Counted from the stretch's first letter, positions 51,353 through 60,218 are shown. The stretch: 64,000 bases of DNA from UBA9926 sp913064795 (GCA_045560765.1 JBJKZD010000009.1:744001-808000), one strand, 5' to 3'. Translations and numbers: made by a program. The notes: generated from the sequence alone by a model not told the origin.

Positions 51353-52402
51353 ATGAAAAAGAAAGTAGCAATGCAATTACCGGCGGTGGCCAAAGAAGCC
51401 CCTGTTTCAGTCCGATATGGGTTGGAGCTCGAAGCCCTCGACGCCGTTGCCGAGATCATCGAAGTTGATGGGTCCTCTCCGGCAAGTTTTATTGAGGGTG
51501 CCCGGCATGCAGACGCGGTCATGACCTCGTGGGGTATCAAGATTGATGCAGAAATTATCGCGGGATTAGAGCAGTGTGTGGTGATTGGTGTGGGTAGTGT
51601 AGGCGTCGATATGGTGGATGTTGATGCAGCGACCCGGGCCGGTATTGTGGTCACCAATGTGCCAGATGTCTTCATCGAAGAAGTCGCGGATCACACTTTG
51701 ATGCTGCTGTTAGCAAGCGGGCGCCGGGTCAAGTTGATGGACAAGATGTCGGGCGATGGGCGGTGGTATAAGGGTCGTCCTGTTTTAAATCACGTGCCGC
51801 GGTTGTGGGGCCAAACCCTAGGGTTGATATCGTTTGGTAATGTTGCCACCGCGGTCGCGAGGCGGGCTAAAGCCTTTGGACTGCAGGTCATCGCCTATGA
51901 TCCTTATATTTCTGAGTTGAAGATGACCGCAGAAGGGGTGGAACCCGTCTCTTATGAAGAGCTTCTGGAACGCAGCGACTATCTCTCCGTCCATCCCGGG
52001 CTCAACGAACAAACCCGGGGAATGCTCAGCGATGCAGAATTTGCAGTCATGAAAAACTCTGCGGTGGTCATCAATTGCGGTCGTGGTCCTGTCATCGACG
52101 AGGCGGCGCTGATTCGCGCGTTGGAGAACGGGGAGATTGCGGCGGCTGGACTCGATGTGTTGGAACAAGAACCCCCTGACTTGGATAACCCGTTGTTAAA
52201 AATGGACAACGTTTTGATTACGCCGCATGCAGCTTCTGCCACAACCCGGATGCGGACCGAGACCCGGCGTCGTAACGGCAGAGAAGTTGCTTTGGCGTTG
52301 TCTGGGCGATGGCCGATGAGTTGTGTTAATCCTACGGTCTTGCCCCGAACCGAGCTTGAACGTTGGCAGCCTTACCCCATGGAACGCGGACCCAATCGTT
52401 AA
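51353..52402 (+). CDS. D-isomer-specific 2-hydroxyacid dehydrogenase family protein with atypical NAD loop
   Basis: The fold and catalytic triad of NAD-dependent 2-hydroxyacid dehydrogenases are visible: Arg244 in NCGRGPVIDE, Glu273 in EQEPP and His292 in TPHAAS. The nucleotide-binding loop reads LGLISFGNVATAV where GxGxxG is expected: the first Gly is Ser160 and the third is Ala165. The start is ATG 51353, with GGAG 6 bases upstream. 349 residues. It lies 13 bp from the ThDP enzyme gene, so the two are probably one operon. It could reduce or oxidise a 2-oxo/2-hydroxyacid made or used by that partner. Confidence 0.88.
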   Translation: MKKKVAMQLPAVAKEAPVSVRYGLELEALDAVAEIIEVDGSSPASFIEGARHADAVMTSWGIKIDAEIIAGLEQCVVIGVGSVGVDMVDVDAATRAGIVVTNVPDVFIEEVADHTLMLLLASGRRVKLMDKMSGDGRWYKGRPVLNHVPRLWGQTLGLISFGNVATAVARRAKAFGLQVIAYDPYISELKMTAEGVEPVSYEELLERSDYLSVHPGLNEQTRGMLSDAEFAVMKNSAVVINCGRGPVIDEAALIRALENGEIAAAGLDVLEQEPPDLDNPLLKMDNVLITPHAASATTRMRTETRRRNGREVALALSGRWPMSCVNPTVLPRTELERWQPYPMERGPNR

Positions 52403-52415
52403 AGGAGATTGAAAC

Positions 52416-54044
52416 ATGCAAGTGACTCAAGCGATCGCTGAAATCTTAAAACAAGAAGGCGTTAAATTTATTATTGGCTATCCAGTCAATCCGATCATTG
52501 AAGCCGCGGCGATCGCCGATATTAGGACCATTATTGTTCGTCAAGAACGAGTGGGCTTGCATATGGCCGATGCAGTCAGTCGGCTCAGCAGCGGCGATGA
52601 TATCGGCGTTTTTGTGATGCAGCATGGCCCTGGTGCTGAAAATGCCTTTGGGGGTGTCGCTCAGGCTTATAGCGAGTCGGTGCCCTTGCTCGTGATCCCT
52701 GCGGGCTACCAGCGCAGGCTTGCCCATTACTACCCCAACTTTAACTCCACCTTGAACATGCAGCATGTCACCAAGTCGGCGGAGCCTGTCACCATGGGTA
52801 AGGCCCTGCCCGAGGTGATGCGGCGCGCGTTCTGGCAGTTGCGCAATGGCCGCGGCGGCCCTGTGTTGGTCGAAGTGCCTTTGGATGTTTTTCGGGAAGA
52901 CGTGGGTGATTTTAACTACGTGCCCAGCTATAAAGCGCGCTCGACTCCGGATCCCGAGTCTGTCAATGAGGTTGCCGCTGTCTTGGCAAGTGCTGAGCGG
53001 CCAGTCATTTACGCAGGGCAAGGGGTACATTACGCCAAAGCGTGGGATGCGCTGAAAACCTTGGCTGAGACGTGGCAGATTCCTGTGACAACGAGTTTGG
53101 AGGGTAAGAGTGCTTTTCCTGAGGACCATCCCTTAGCGCTGGGTTCAGGAGGTCGAGCCATCCCCAAACCGGTTCATGAATTTTTGCAAGATGCTGATGT
53201 CATCCTCGGTATTGGGTGCAGCTTTGCGCTCACGGCATTTGGTGTGCAGATGCCAAAGGGTAAAACCATTATTCATGCGACGCTTGATGCGAAAGATTTA
53301 AACAAAGATGTGCCAGCCCAGCATGTACTGCTGGGGGATGCGAAGTTAACGCTTGAATCGTTGAACACGGCATTGGAGGGTCACCCCAAGGATGCGGTTG
53401 TGGCCCGTGCTGATGTGCCAGCTCAAATTGCTGCGATTAAAGCGGATTGGCTCGAAACATGGATGCCAAAACTGACGTCGAATGCAGCGCCTATCAGCCC
53501 TTATCGAGTGATCTGGGAGCTTAAGCAGCGGGTTGATCCAGAAAATACCGTGATTACCCACGATGCAGGCAGCCCACGTGATCAATTGTCACCATTTTGG
53601 GAAAGTACCCGGCCGCTCAGTTACATTGGCTGGGGCAAGACCACACAGCTCGGGTATGGGCTGGGGCTCGCGATGGGTGCAAAACTTGCCAGGCCAGAAG
53701 CATTGTGTATCAACGTGTGGGGTGATGCAGCCATTGGCTTTACGGGTATGGATTTTGAAACAGCGGTTCGAGAGCGCATTCCGATTTTGTCGATTTTGTT
53801 CAATAATTTTTCGATGGCTATTGAACTGCCGATTATGCAGGTCGCCACTGAAAAATATCGTAGCACCGATATCTCAGGTCATTATGCGGATATGGCCAAA
53901 GCCTTTGGAGGCTACGGCGAGCGGATTACCGACCCTGATGAGATCACGGCAGCCATCGAGCGCGGAATTGCCGCGACCGAGCGCGGGCAGCCGGCTTTGC
54001 TTGAATTTATCACCGAGCAAGAGCTGGCCATTTCGACGTTTTAG
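52416..54044 (+). CDS. Thiamine diphosphate-dependent enzyme (acetolactate synthase/decarboxylase superfamily)
   Basis: A three-domain ThDP enzyme of 542 residues. The cofactor-activating Glu is Glu44 in VRQERVGLHMADA. The middle domain contains RPVIYAGQGVHY. The C-terminal ThDP/Mg site is WGDAAIGFTG followed about 25 residues later by FNNFSMA (GD-x24-NN). It resembles acetolactate synthase and benzoylformate-decarboxylase-type enzymes, but no substrate-specific motif is recognised and no ilvN-like small subunit is present, so it is unlikely to be a housekeeping acetolactate synthase. AAAGGAGA precedes the ATG. It is coupled to the 2-hydroxyacid dehydrogenase gene. Confidence 0.88.
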   Translation: MQVTQAIAEILKQEGVKFIIGYPVNPIIEAAAIADIRTIIVRQERVGLHMADAVSRLSSGDDIGVFVMQHGPGAENAFGGVAQAYSESVPLLVIPAGYQRRLAHYYPNFNSTLNMQHVTKSAEPVTMGKALPEVMRRAFWQLRNGRGGPVLVEVPLDVFREDVGDFNYVPSYKARSTPDPESVNEVAAVLASAERPVIYAGQGVHYAKAWDALKTLAETWQIPVTTSLEGKSAFPEDHPLALGSGGRAIPKPVHEFLQDADVILGIGCSFALTAFGVQMPKGKTIIHATLDAKDLNKDVPAQHVLLGDAKLTLESLNTALEGHPKDAVVARADVPAQIAAIKADWLETWMPKLTSNAAPISPYRVIWELKQRVDPENTVITHDAGSPRDQLSPFWESTRPLSYIGWGKTTQLGYGLGLAMGAKLARPEALCINVWGDAAIGFTGMDFETAVRERIPILSILFNNFSMAIELPIMQVATEKYRSTDISGHYADMAKAFGGYGERITDPDEITAAIERGIAATERGQPALLEFITEQELAISTF

Positions 54045-54337
54045 CCCGGTCTTTGGCGTCGATTTGAAAGCGAGCTTAGCCGTAATGCTGGCGTCAGTCC
54101 GCCCATTGACCGGTCGGCGGCTCCAGAGGCAAGATGAGGTGGCCAATGTACGGCCTTATTAAAGCTCGCCGAGTGACAAGGACCTAAATCGGGCGATGCT
54201 AAACCGCCGCCGGGTGAATGATACTGGGAACCAAAGTAGAGCCGCTTAAACGTTTGATGTAGGGCTCAGATCTTATTGGCTCCAATCAATCGATCATGCG
54301 CCCAGTACCAATGAAGAATGAGACACAGGATAGAGTC
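54045..54337. other. Non-coding gap before the molybdopterin oxidoreductase gene
   Basis: These 293 bp have no supported gene. The length suggests a separate promoter for the oxidoreductase. The ATG at 54296 is in frame with that gene but lacks a ribosome-binding site. Confidence 0.4.
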
Positions 54338-56494
54338 ATGACCAAAACAACCCACAAAACTTTTTGCCGTTATTGTCATGCTTACTGCCCGATGGTGGCT
54401 GAAGTAGAGTCCGGGAAGGTGCTATCGGTCAAGCCGGACACGAGTAACACCATGTATGGCGGCTATACCTGCATTAAAGGCCGGCAGCTCGTTGAGCAGA
54501 TGTACCAGCCCGAGCGATTGACCCAAACCCTTAAAAAAGGCGCTGACGGTGCATTTACGCAAATCACCAGCACCACTGCATTTGACGAAATTGCGGATAA
54601 GGTTCGTCATTTGGTTGAGCAGTATGGGCCTCGAGCTATTGCCACCTATAACGGGACGGTCGCTTTTCAGAATTCCGCACAACTGGTTTACAGTCGGGCC
54701 TTTCATAACGCCTTGGAGTCACCCTCTTATTACACCAGCGTGACCATTGATCAACCTGCCAAGGTTTTCGTGGGTTCACGCATCGGGTATTGGACTGCGG
54801 GAAGTCACACGTTCCATGATTCCGATGTCTCTCTCATCATTGGCAACAACCCGTTAGTATCACACTATGCGCCCCCAGGAGGCGTACCGTCGGTGAGCCC
54901 AGCGGCTCAGCTGCGCACGGCTAAAAAAAGAGGGCTTAAGCTGATTGTGATTGATCCTCGCGAGACGGAGCTGGCTCGCCGCGCTGATCTTCATTTGCAG
55001 GTGAAGCCGGGTGAGGACTCGGCGTTACTGGCTGGAATGCTCAACGTGATTTTCAAAGAAGGGCTGGAGGATCGTGAATTTTGTGAGCAGTACACCAGCG
55101 GGATAGAAACCCTAAAAGCTGAGGTTGCTGAGTTTGATCTGGCGTCTGTCGCTGCGCGAACGGATGTGCCTGAGACTCTGATTCAAGAGGCAGCTAGGAT
55201 GTTTGCAGCGGGACCTCGAGGCGGTGCGATCACGGGTACAGGCCCGGAGATGGGCGCGCATCCGAATCTTACCCAGCATTTGGTCGCCTCGCTCAATATC
55301 ACCTGTGGTCGGTTTTACCGCGCGGGTGACAAGATACCGAATCCGGGCATGCTCTCACCGCCGTCGCCAAAAGTGGCCCAAGTAGCCGAAGTGCCTGTGG
55401 CGTGGGACCGAGGCGAAAAGTGCCGAGTGCGCCCTGATCTGGGGGAGTTATTTACTCCGGGACGTCTAGGGCCGTCTCGTGAGATGCCCACCGGTCAATT
55501 GGCGGACGAAATACTGACCCCCGGTGAGGGCAAAGTGCGTGCATTGTTTGTTATCGCCGGTAATCCGCTGATGGCCTGGCCAGATCAAGCCAAGGCCTTG
55601 GCGGCGATGAAAGACCTTGAGCTCTTAGTCTGCGTCGACCCCTATATCTCAGCGACAGCTGAGCTGGCCCACTATGTACTGCCGCCAAAATTAACCCTAG
55701 AGCGCGAGGACGTCACCCTCTTGTCGGATGCCTGGTATGAAAAACCCTACAGCCACTACAGCCGTGCTGTGGTTGAGCCAGAACATGATGTGATCGAGGA
55801 ATGGGAGCTTTACTGGGCCATGGCAAAGCGGCTGAATCTTGAGATCAATATCGGCCGAACCGAGATCCCCAATGATCCAAAACCGGATAAGCTCACCCTG
55901 TTGAAAGCGATCACCGCAGGGTCGAGAGTTGATCTCGATTGGCTTAGAGATAATCCTGGTGGGCATACGTTCGATGACATTGATGTCACCGTGGAGCCAG
56001 GCCCAGAGGATGCTCCAGGCAGGCTGCGGTTGTATCCGGAGGGTTTGTCGGAAGAATTCGAGGCGCTCCGCTCGGACCTTAGTGCGTCTTCTGACTACCC
56101 GCATCTACTGATTGGTTTTAGAAGTAAGTACGTGCTTAATTCGTTTGGTCGCAATCTTTCGGCGATCCGGGAGAAAAGCGGTTCGACGAACCCGGCCCAT
56201 TGTCATCCAGAAGATCTCATCGCGATGGGTGTCGAAGATGACGATGAGGTCACCATCACCTCAGCGTTCGGCTCCATTCCAGCCATTGTCAAAGCCAATG
56301 ATCGGATCAAGCGCGGCGTTGTCGCCATGCATCACTGCTGGGGTTTGTCGCCGGATAAGCAAGGGGCTGTCCGAGAGAATGGCTCGAACACTAATTTATT
56401 GGTCGATAGTGAAGCTGAGATTCAGCGCTATACTGGAATGGTTCGCTCGAGCTCGATCCCGATCAAAATTACGAAGCCCATCACAAGCGCCTAA
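54338..56494 (+). CDS. Molybdopterin-dependent oxidoreductase, DMSO reductase family
   Basis: A large (718 residues) bis-MGD molybdenum enzyme with an N-terminal 4Fe-4S site formed by Cys10, Cys13, Cys17 and Cys45 (FCRYCHAYCPMV and TCIKGR). Molybdopterin domains follow, with GNNPLVSHY, VIDPRETELAR, GNPLMAWPDQAK and the C-terminal dinucleotide-binding domain (about 590-715). No twin-arginine signal is present, so it is cytoplasmic. The molybdenum ligand residue could not be fixed; the segment TIDQPAK near 130 is the candidate region. ATG 54338 is chosen because AGGA lies 7-8 bases upstream. No beta or gamma subunit genes are adjacent. The stop overlaps that of the convergent esterase gene. Confidence 0.88.
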   Translation: MTKTTHKTFCRYCHAYCPMVAEVESGKVLSVKPDTSNTMYGGYTCIKGRQLVEQMYQPERLTQTLKKGADGAFTQITSTTAFDEIADKVRHLVEQYGPRAIATYNGTVAFQNSAQLVYSRAFHNALESPSYYTSVTIDQPAKVFVGSRIGYWTAGSHTFHDSDVSLIIGNNPLVSHYAPPGGVPSVSPAAQLRTAKKRGLKLIVIDPRETELARRADLHLQVKPGEDSALLAGMLNVIFKEGLEDREFCEQYTSGIETLKAEVAEFDLASVAARTDVPETLIQEAARMFAAGPRGGAITGTGPEMGAHPNLTQHLVASLNITCGRFYRAGDKIPNPGMLSPPSPKVAQVAEVPVAWDRGEKCRVRPDLGELFTPGRLGPSREMPTGQLADEILTPGEGKVRALFVIAGNPLMAWPDQAKALAAMKDLELLVCVDPYISATAELAHYVLPPKLTLEREDVTLLSDAWYEKPYSHYSRAVVEPEHDVIEEWELYWAMAKRLNLEINIGRTEIPNDPKPDKLTLLKAITAGSRVDLDWLRDNPGGHTFDDIDVTVEPGPEDAPGRLRLYPEGLSEEFEALRSDLSASSDYPHLLIGFRSKYVLNSFGRNLSAIREKSGSTNPAHCHPEDLIAMGVEDDDEVTITSAFGSIPAIVKANDRIKRGVVAMHHCWGLSPDKQGAVRENGSNTNLLVDSEAEIQRYTGMVRSSSIPIKITKPITSA

Positions 56495-57732
56495 GCGTCC
56501 ATCCGCTCAAGATAGACGCTATAGCGGTGGGTCAAGAAGCGCGCAACACCCAGTTTGGTGTGCTCGCTTCTTGGCGATGCGAAGATATCGAAGGCGTGTT
56601 GGGCTCTGGGCACCTCGAGATAGACCACAGGCTTATTAGAGATGGTTTTCAGCTTCCTAGAAAACTCAGCCGCGAGTGCGACCGGGACGAGAGAATCATG
56701 AGTGCCGTGGATGACCATCATGGGCGGCGCCTCCGGCGTAATGCGGTGCAGTGGCGATGCTGCGCTATAGACTTCGGGCACTGCTTCTAGGGGCTGTTTC
56801 ACCACCGTGCCCTCTAAGAGTGTTTTGAGCAGGTCGCTGGGTTGCAATTGATCCGCATCAGTCCAATCAAAAACCCCGTAAAAAGGCACTGCAGCCTGTA
56901 CCGTCGTGTCAGCGCCCTCAAATCCGGGTTGAAATTGTGGATCGTTGGGGGTGAGTGCCACTAAAGACGACAGATGTCCGCCAGCAGAGCCTCCGGTTAC
57001 CGCGATGAAATTAGGATCGCCGCCGTAATCACCGATATTGGCCTTGATCCAGGCAAGCGCCGCTTTGCAGTCAACGATGTGATCTGGATGGCTTGCTTTT
57101 GGACTGAGGCGGTAGGAAACCGAGCAGCAAACCCAGCCGAGCTTTGCCAAGTAATGCATCAACGGTAGGGCTTGACCCTTTTTATCGCCATACATCCAGG
57201 CGCCGCCATGGATATGCATCAAGACTGGCGCCGATGATAGATCGCCCTCCGGCCGATAGAGGTCGAGTTTTAGGCCGTGGTGACCATAGTCAATATCTGT
57301 TGTGATGTTGATACCGGTCTTGTCGAGCTTAAAAGGCAGCAACAGACTCGGAATATCGGGGTTTTGCTGCAAAGTGCTTGCAAAATCGCTGGTAATTGCC
57401 TGCGAGTAATTTGCGCCCAGGCCCTTTGTTAAGGCAGCTTCAACCACTGGGCCAAGTGCCATGCCTTGGTAATGAATGTTCAGAAGACCTGCCCAGCTGG
57501 CAAACAAGGCAAAAATGCCAATGAGACCCACCAAACCAGAGAAGCTACCACCGGCAACTAAAACGGCACCGATCAGGCCCTGCAGAATCACCAGCTGCAG
57601 CGCAAGTTCCCCTCCAAGCCATCCGAACCCAAAGCTCGCGGTCAACAGCCGTCGGACCCGGAAAACCGGGAAGTAAATATTCAGGGTAAGCAGGCCGCTG
57701 ATTAGAACAAAAATAAACGCGAATAGAGTCAT
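56491..57732 (-). CDS. Membrane-anchored alpha/beta-hydrolase (HSL-type esterase)
   Basis: Three to four N-terminal hydrophobic segments (about 1-90) precede a hormone-sensitive-lipase-like alpha/beta-hydrolase domain. That domain has the oxyanion motif HIHGGAWMYG and the nucleophile elbow VTGGSAGGH, where the family usually reads GDSAGG. HGTHDSLVP carries the acid and RAQHAFD the catalytic His. It probably hydrolyses small esters at the inner membrane. GTG 57738 and ATG 57732 are both possible starts; ATG has AGG 5 bases upstream. 413 residues. Convergent with the molybdopterin gene. Confidence 0.85.
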   Translation of the reverse strand: MTLFAFIFVLISGLLTLNIYFPVFRVRRLLTASFGFGWLGGELALQLVILQGLIGAVLVAGGSFSGLVGLIGIFALFASWAGLLNIHYQGMALGPVVEAALTKGLGANYSQAITSDFASTLQQNPDIPSLLLPFKLDKTGINITTDIDYGHHGLKLDLYRPEGDLSSAPVLMHIHGGAWMYGDKKGQALPLMHYLAKLGWVCCSVSYRLSPKASHPDHIVDCKAALAWIKANIGDYGGDPNFIAVTGGSAGGHLSSLVALTPNDPQFQPGFEGADTTVQAAVPFYGVFDWTDADQLQPSDLLKTLLEGTVVKQPLEAVPEVYSAASPLHRITPEAPPMMVIHGTHDSLVPVALAAEFSRKLKTISNKPVVYLEVPRAQHAFDIFASPRSEHTKLGVARFLTHRYSVYLERMDA

Positions 57733-57818
57733 GGTCACCTAAGCAGTTTTTCCAGGATGAAACGTTAACGCCAATGATCGCTCCAGGCTAGCCATCGATC
57801 GGCAATAGCGTGGTTCGA

Positions 57819-58601
57819 TTAAAGGGCGGGGGATAAATTACCATCGACATTGATCGCAGTGCCGCTGATGTAACCCCCTGCATCTGAGCAGAGCAAACAG
57901 GCTAGGCTCGCGCATTCATCAGCGTACCCCAACCGGCCCATGGGGAGCGTTCGGCCAGCTTTTTTGATGAAGTCTTGAAGATCTTCGTTGGCTCCGCTTG
58001 CGCGGTGTGCCCGCTCGATTTGATCGGACTCGATTCGGCCGATGTTCAGCGCATTCACCAAAACATTATATTCGGCACCCTCACCCGCAAGGACCTTAGT
58101 CAGCGCCATCCCTGCCGCACGGGTGACTGAAGTTGGCGCTGAACCCTTGGAGGGCGTCTTGGCAAGGGTGTTGAGCATGTTAATGATCCGTCCCCAACGG
58201 TTCTCCTTCATTTGGGGAAGCACAAGACGACTGAGCCTGACGGCCGCCATGAGTTTCAGATCAAGATCGTACTGCCATTCCTCATCGGAAATATTCTCGA
58301 AGGCGCCGGCTTTTGCAAAGCCCGCGTTATTGATCAAGATATCGATGCGGCCGAAGTCTTCCAGGACCTGATGATGTAGCTGGCTTATTGAGCTCGCATC
58401 GGAGACGTCGCAGGTATAACCTCGGACGATTTGGCCGGTGGCTTGCTGGATCTGCTCCGCCGCGCGTACAACCTCATCCGCCGTGCGAGCGGCGAGGGCG
58501 ACTTCGGCACCTGATTCTGCAAACTTCTGGCCCATGGCATAACCAAGGCCCTTGCTGCCACCGGTGATCAAGGCCACCCGATGATCCATTCTGATTTCCA
58601 A
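57819..58601 (-). CDS. Short-chain dehydrogenase/reductase with replaced catalytic Tyr/Lys
   Basis: An SDR by its TGGSKGLGYAMG nucleotide motif (13-24) and NNAG (91-94). The active site is altered: around the Ser position it reads NMLNT, and the Tyr-x-x-x-Lys position reads T157-S-V-T-R161. The same arrangement, with PTS-x-x-RAAG, occurs in a known side branch of SDRs of uncertain function. TTG at 58601 is chosen because a perfect AAGGAG lies 8 bases upstream, overlapping the hemH stop; ATG 58589 is too far from it. 260 residues. Co-transcribed with hemH. Confidence 0.8.
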   Translation of the reverse strand: MEIRMDHRVALITGGSKGLGYAMGQKFAESGAEVALAARTADEVVRAAEQIQQATGQIVRGYTCDVSDASSISQLHHQVLEDFGRIDILINNAGFAKAGAFENISDEEWQYDLDLKLMAAVRLSRLVLPQMKENRWGRIINMLNTLAKTPSKGSAPTSVTRAAGMALTKVLAGEGAEYNVLVNALNIGRIESDQIERAHRASGANEDLQDFIKKAGRTLPMGRLGYADECASLACLLCSDAGGYISGTAINVDGNLSPAL

Positions 58602-58614
58602 AACGAGCGCTCCT

Positions 58615-59637
58615 TTAAACCTGCTGAAATTTGTTGGTATTTTGCGGCGCTCCTCTGAGCTCACGCTCAAACAGACGCTCCTCGATCAGTGCAATCATCA
58701 GTGCCACATGATCGCGGGTCGCGTTGAGCGCTTTGATGTACTGGAAGGATGTTCCGCCGGCCTCCATAAAGGCCGTTTGATTTTCGACCCTTATTTCTTC
58801 GATGGTCTCCAAACAATCAACAGAGAACCCTGGGCAAATGACCAGAAGATCTTTTTTGCCTGCAGCGGGGAAGGCCTTCATTTGATCGATGGTTGCGGGC
58901 TCAAGCCAAGGTGCGGGACCAAATTTCGACTGAAAAGAGACGGACCATTGATCCTGCTTTAGGCCGAGGGCGTGCGCAACACGCTCGGCTGTCGTCACAC
59001 ACTGCTCGGCGTAAGGGTCGCCGGCATTGGACTGGGACATCGGAATGCCATGAAAAGAGAACAGCAAATGGGCGCCGTGAGCGATCGAGTCATTATAGGT
59101 TTCGACGGATTTAGCGAGGGCGTGGATGTATTTGGGGTGATCGTGATACTCACTGACAAACCGTAGGTTTGGAATGATTCGCCCGGTGGTTGCCGCAACC
59201 ATCTTATCGAACACAGCGCCGGTGGTTGCGCCCGCGTACTGAGGATAAAGCGGGATGATCAAAAACTCGTCACAGCCTTCGGACTCGGCGAGGGTCATGA
59301 CGGCGCGCAAAGAAGGGTTACCGTAGGTCATGGCGGTATAAAAGCTTAAATCGCGCTCGGGATACTTTCGGGCAAAATGCCGGCCGACGCGCCGGGTTAG
59401 GGCCGCCGTAATATTGCGAATGGGACCATCGTGGGTGCCCCAGATCATCTGGTAGTTGTGGGCCAGCCGTTTTGGACGAACTTTTAAAATAATACCGTGC
59501 AAAATCGGCATCCACACTGAGCGCGGCAGGTTGACGACCCGTTGATCGGACAAGAATTCCGCGAGATAGCGCTTAATGGCGGATGGATCGGGCGAGTCGG
59601 GGGTGCCCAAGTTGACTAAAATAATGGCAGTTTTAAT
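58615..59637 (-). CDS. hemH: Ferrochelatase, probable ATT start
   Basis: HemH inserts ferrous iron into protoporphyrin IX, the last step of heme synthesis. LGTPDSPDPSAIKRYLAEFL, MTYGNPS, the catalytic His in LFSFHGIP and PGFSVDCLETIEEI are family signatures. The usual first beta strand (AVLLVNLGTPDSP) is encoded: codons upstream of TTG 59610 read IKTAIILVN, and a TGA comes three codons before that Ile. No ATG, GTG or TTG exists in between, so translation most likely begins at ATT 59637, with GAGAA upstream, giving 340 residues; a TTG start at 59610 would lose that strand. Confidence 0.9.
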   Translation of the reverse strand: MKTAIILVNLGTPDSPDPSAIKRYLAEFLSDQRVVNLPRSVWMPILHGIILKVRPKRLAHNYQMIWGTHDGPIRNITAALTRRVGRHFARKYPERDLSFYTAMTYGNPSLRAVMTLAESEGCDEFLIIPLYPQYAGATTGAVFDKMVAATTGRIIPNLRFVSEYHDHPKYIHALAKSVETYNDSIAHGAHLLFSFHGIPMSQSNAGDPYAEQCVTTAERVAHALGLKQDQWSVSFQSKFGPAPWLEPATIDQMKAFPAAGKKDLLVICPGFSVDCLETIEEIRVENQTAFMEAGGTSFQYIKALNATRDHVALMIALIEERLFERELRGAPQNTNKFQQV

Positions 59638-59788
59638 GGCGGGTTCTCACGGTCGGCGTTTAAAAATGGTAACACGTTGAAGCATATACGCAGAACGGTC
59701 GCAGTTGTGTTCAGCGAGATCGTCCTGCGAGGAAGGGCGGAGGGCTTGAGACCAAGCCCGGCGGCTAGGTGCGTGTTCGAATTCAGCG

Positions 59789-59794
59789 TATAAT
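59789..59794 (+). promoter_or_regulatory. -10 element of ssrA
   Basis: A perfect TATAAT lies 10 bp before the first base of mature tmRNA, the right distance for a transcription start a few bases ahead of the processed 5' end. A matching -35 box at 17-bp spacing is weak. Confidence 0.7.
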
Positions 59795-59804
59795 TGTTTG
59801 TTCT

Positions 59805-60184
59805 GGGGGTGACTTGGCTTCGACGCCGGTTGCGAAACCTAAGGTGCATGCCGAGAGGGTAGTGACTCTCGTAAAACAATCACTGTAACTTTATAGTTGC
59901 CAATGACGAAAACTACGCGCTAGCTGCCTAAAAACCTAACCTTCGGGTTAATTTTTATTTAGCTTACCTCGGGGCGGATGTGCCCATGTATCTAAACCGA
60001 GGGCACGACTCATGGGACCGCTGTCAGACCCCGCTTGTGGTTAAAGCAGTTAAAATTAAAGCAAGCTCGCCGTTTAATCCCTGTTTGCCGGGCCAGTGAA
60101 CGGTTAAATAATAGACAGACTATGCATGTAGAGCCGAAGGCAGAGAACTGACGGACGCGGGTTCAACTCCCGCCACCTCCACCA
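59805..60184 (+). ncRNA. ssrA: Transfer-messenger RNA (tmRNA)
   Basis: tmRNA rescues stalled ribosomes by trans-translation. The 5' end GGGGGTGACTTGGCTTCGAC is diagnostic and pairs with CACCTCC at the 3' end, which is followed by ACCA. The tag frame starts with the GCC resume codon at 59899 and encodes ANDENYALAA followed by TAA (59929-59931), identical to the E. coli tag. The T arm GGGTTCAACTCCC is present near the 3' end. The 380-nt length is normal, one piece, not permuted. RNase R, its decay partner, is encoded at 16355-18637. Confidence 0.98.
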
Positions 60185-60218
60185 ACTTGTAGTCCGGAGA
60201 AATCCAGAGACTTCCATA

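Noticed and set aside
53563..54162. Plus-strand 199-codon frame at the end of the ThDP gene
   Set aside because: It is an alternate frame inside the conserved ThDP-binding domain, and extends only by chance past its stop.
56112..56639. Plus-strand 175-codon frame at the molybdopterin gene end
   Set aside because: Alternate frame with Arg/Ser-rich composition over the conserved cofactor-binding domain and the antisense of the esterase.
59616..59879. Minus-strand 87-codon frame over the ssrA promoter and 5' end
   Set aside because: It overlaps the tmRNA gene and hemH start region and has no coding signature.
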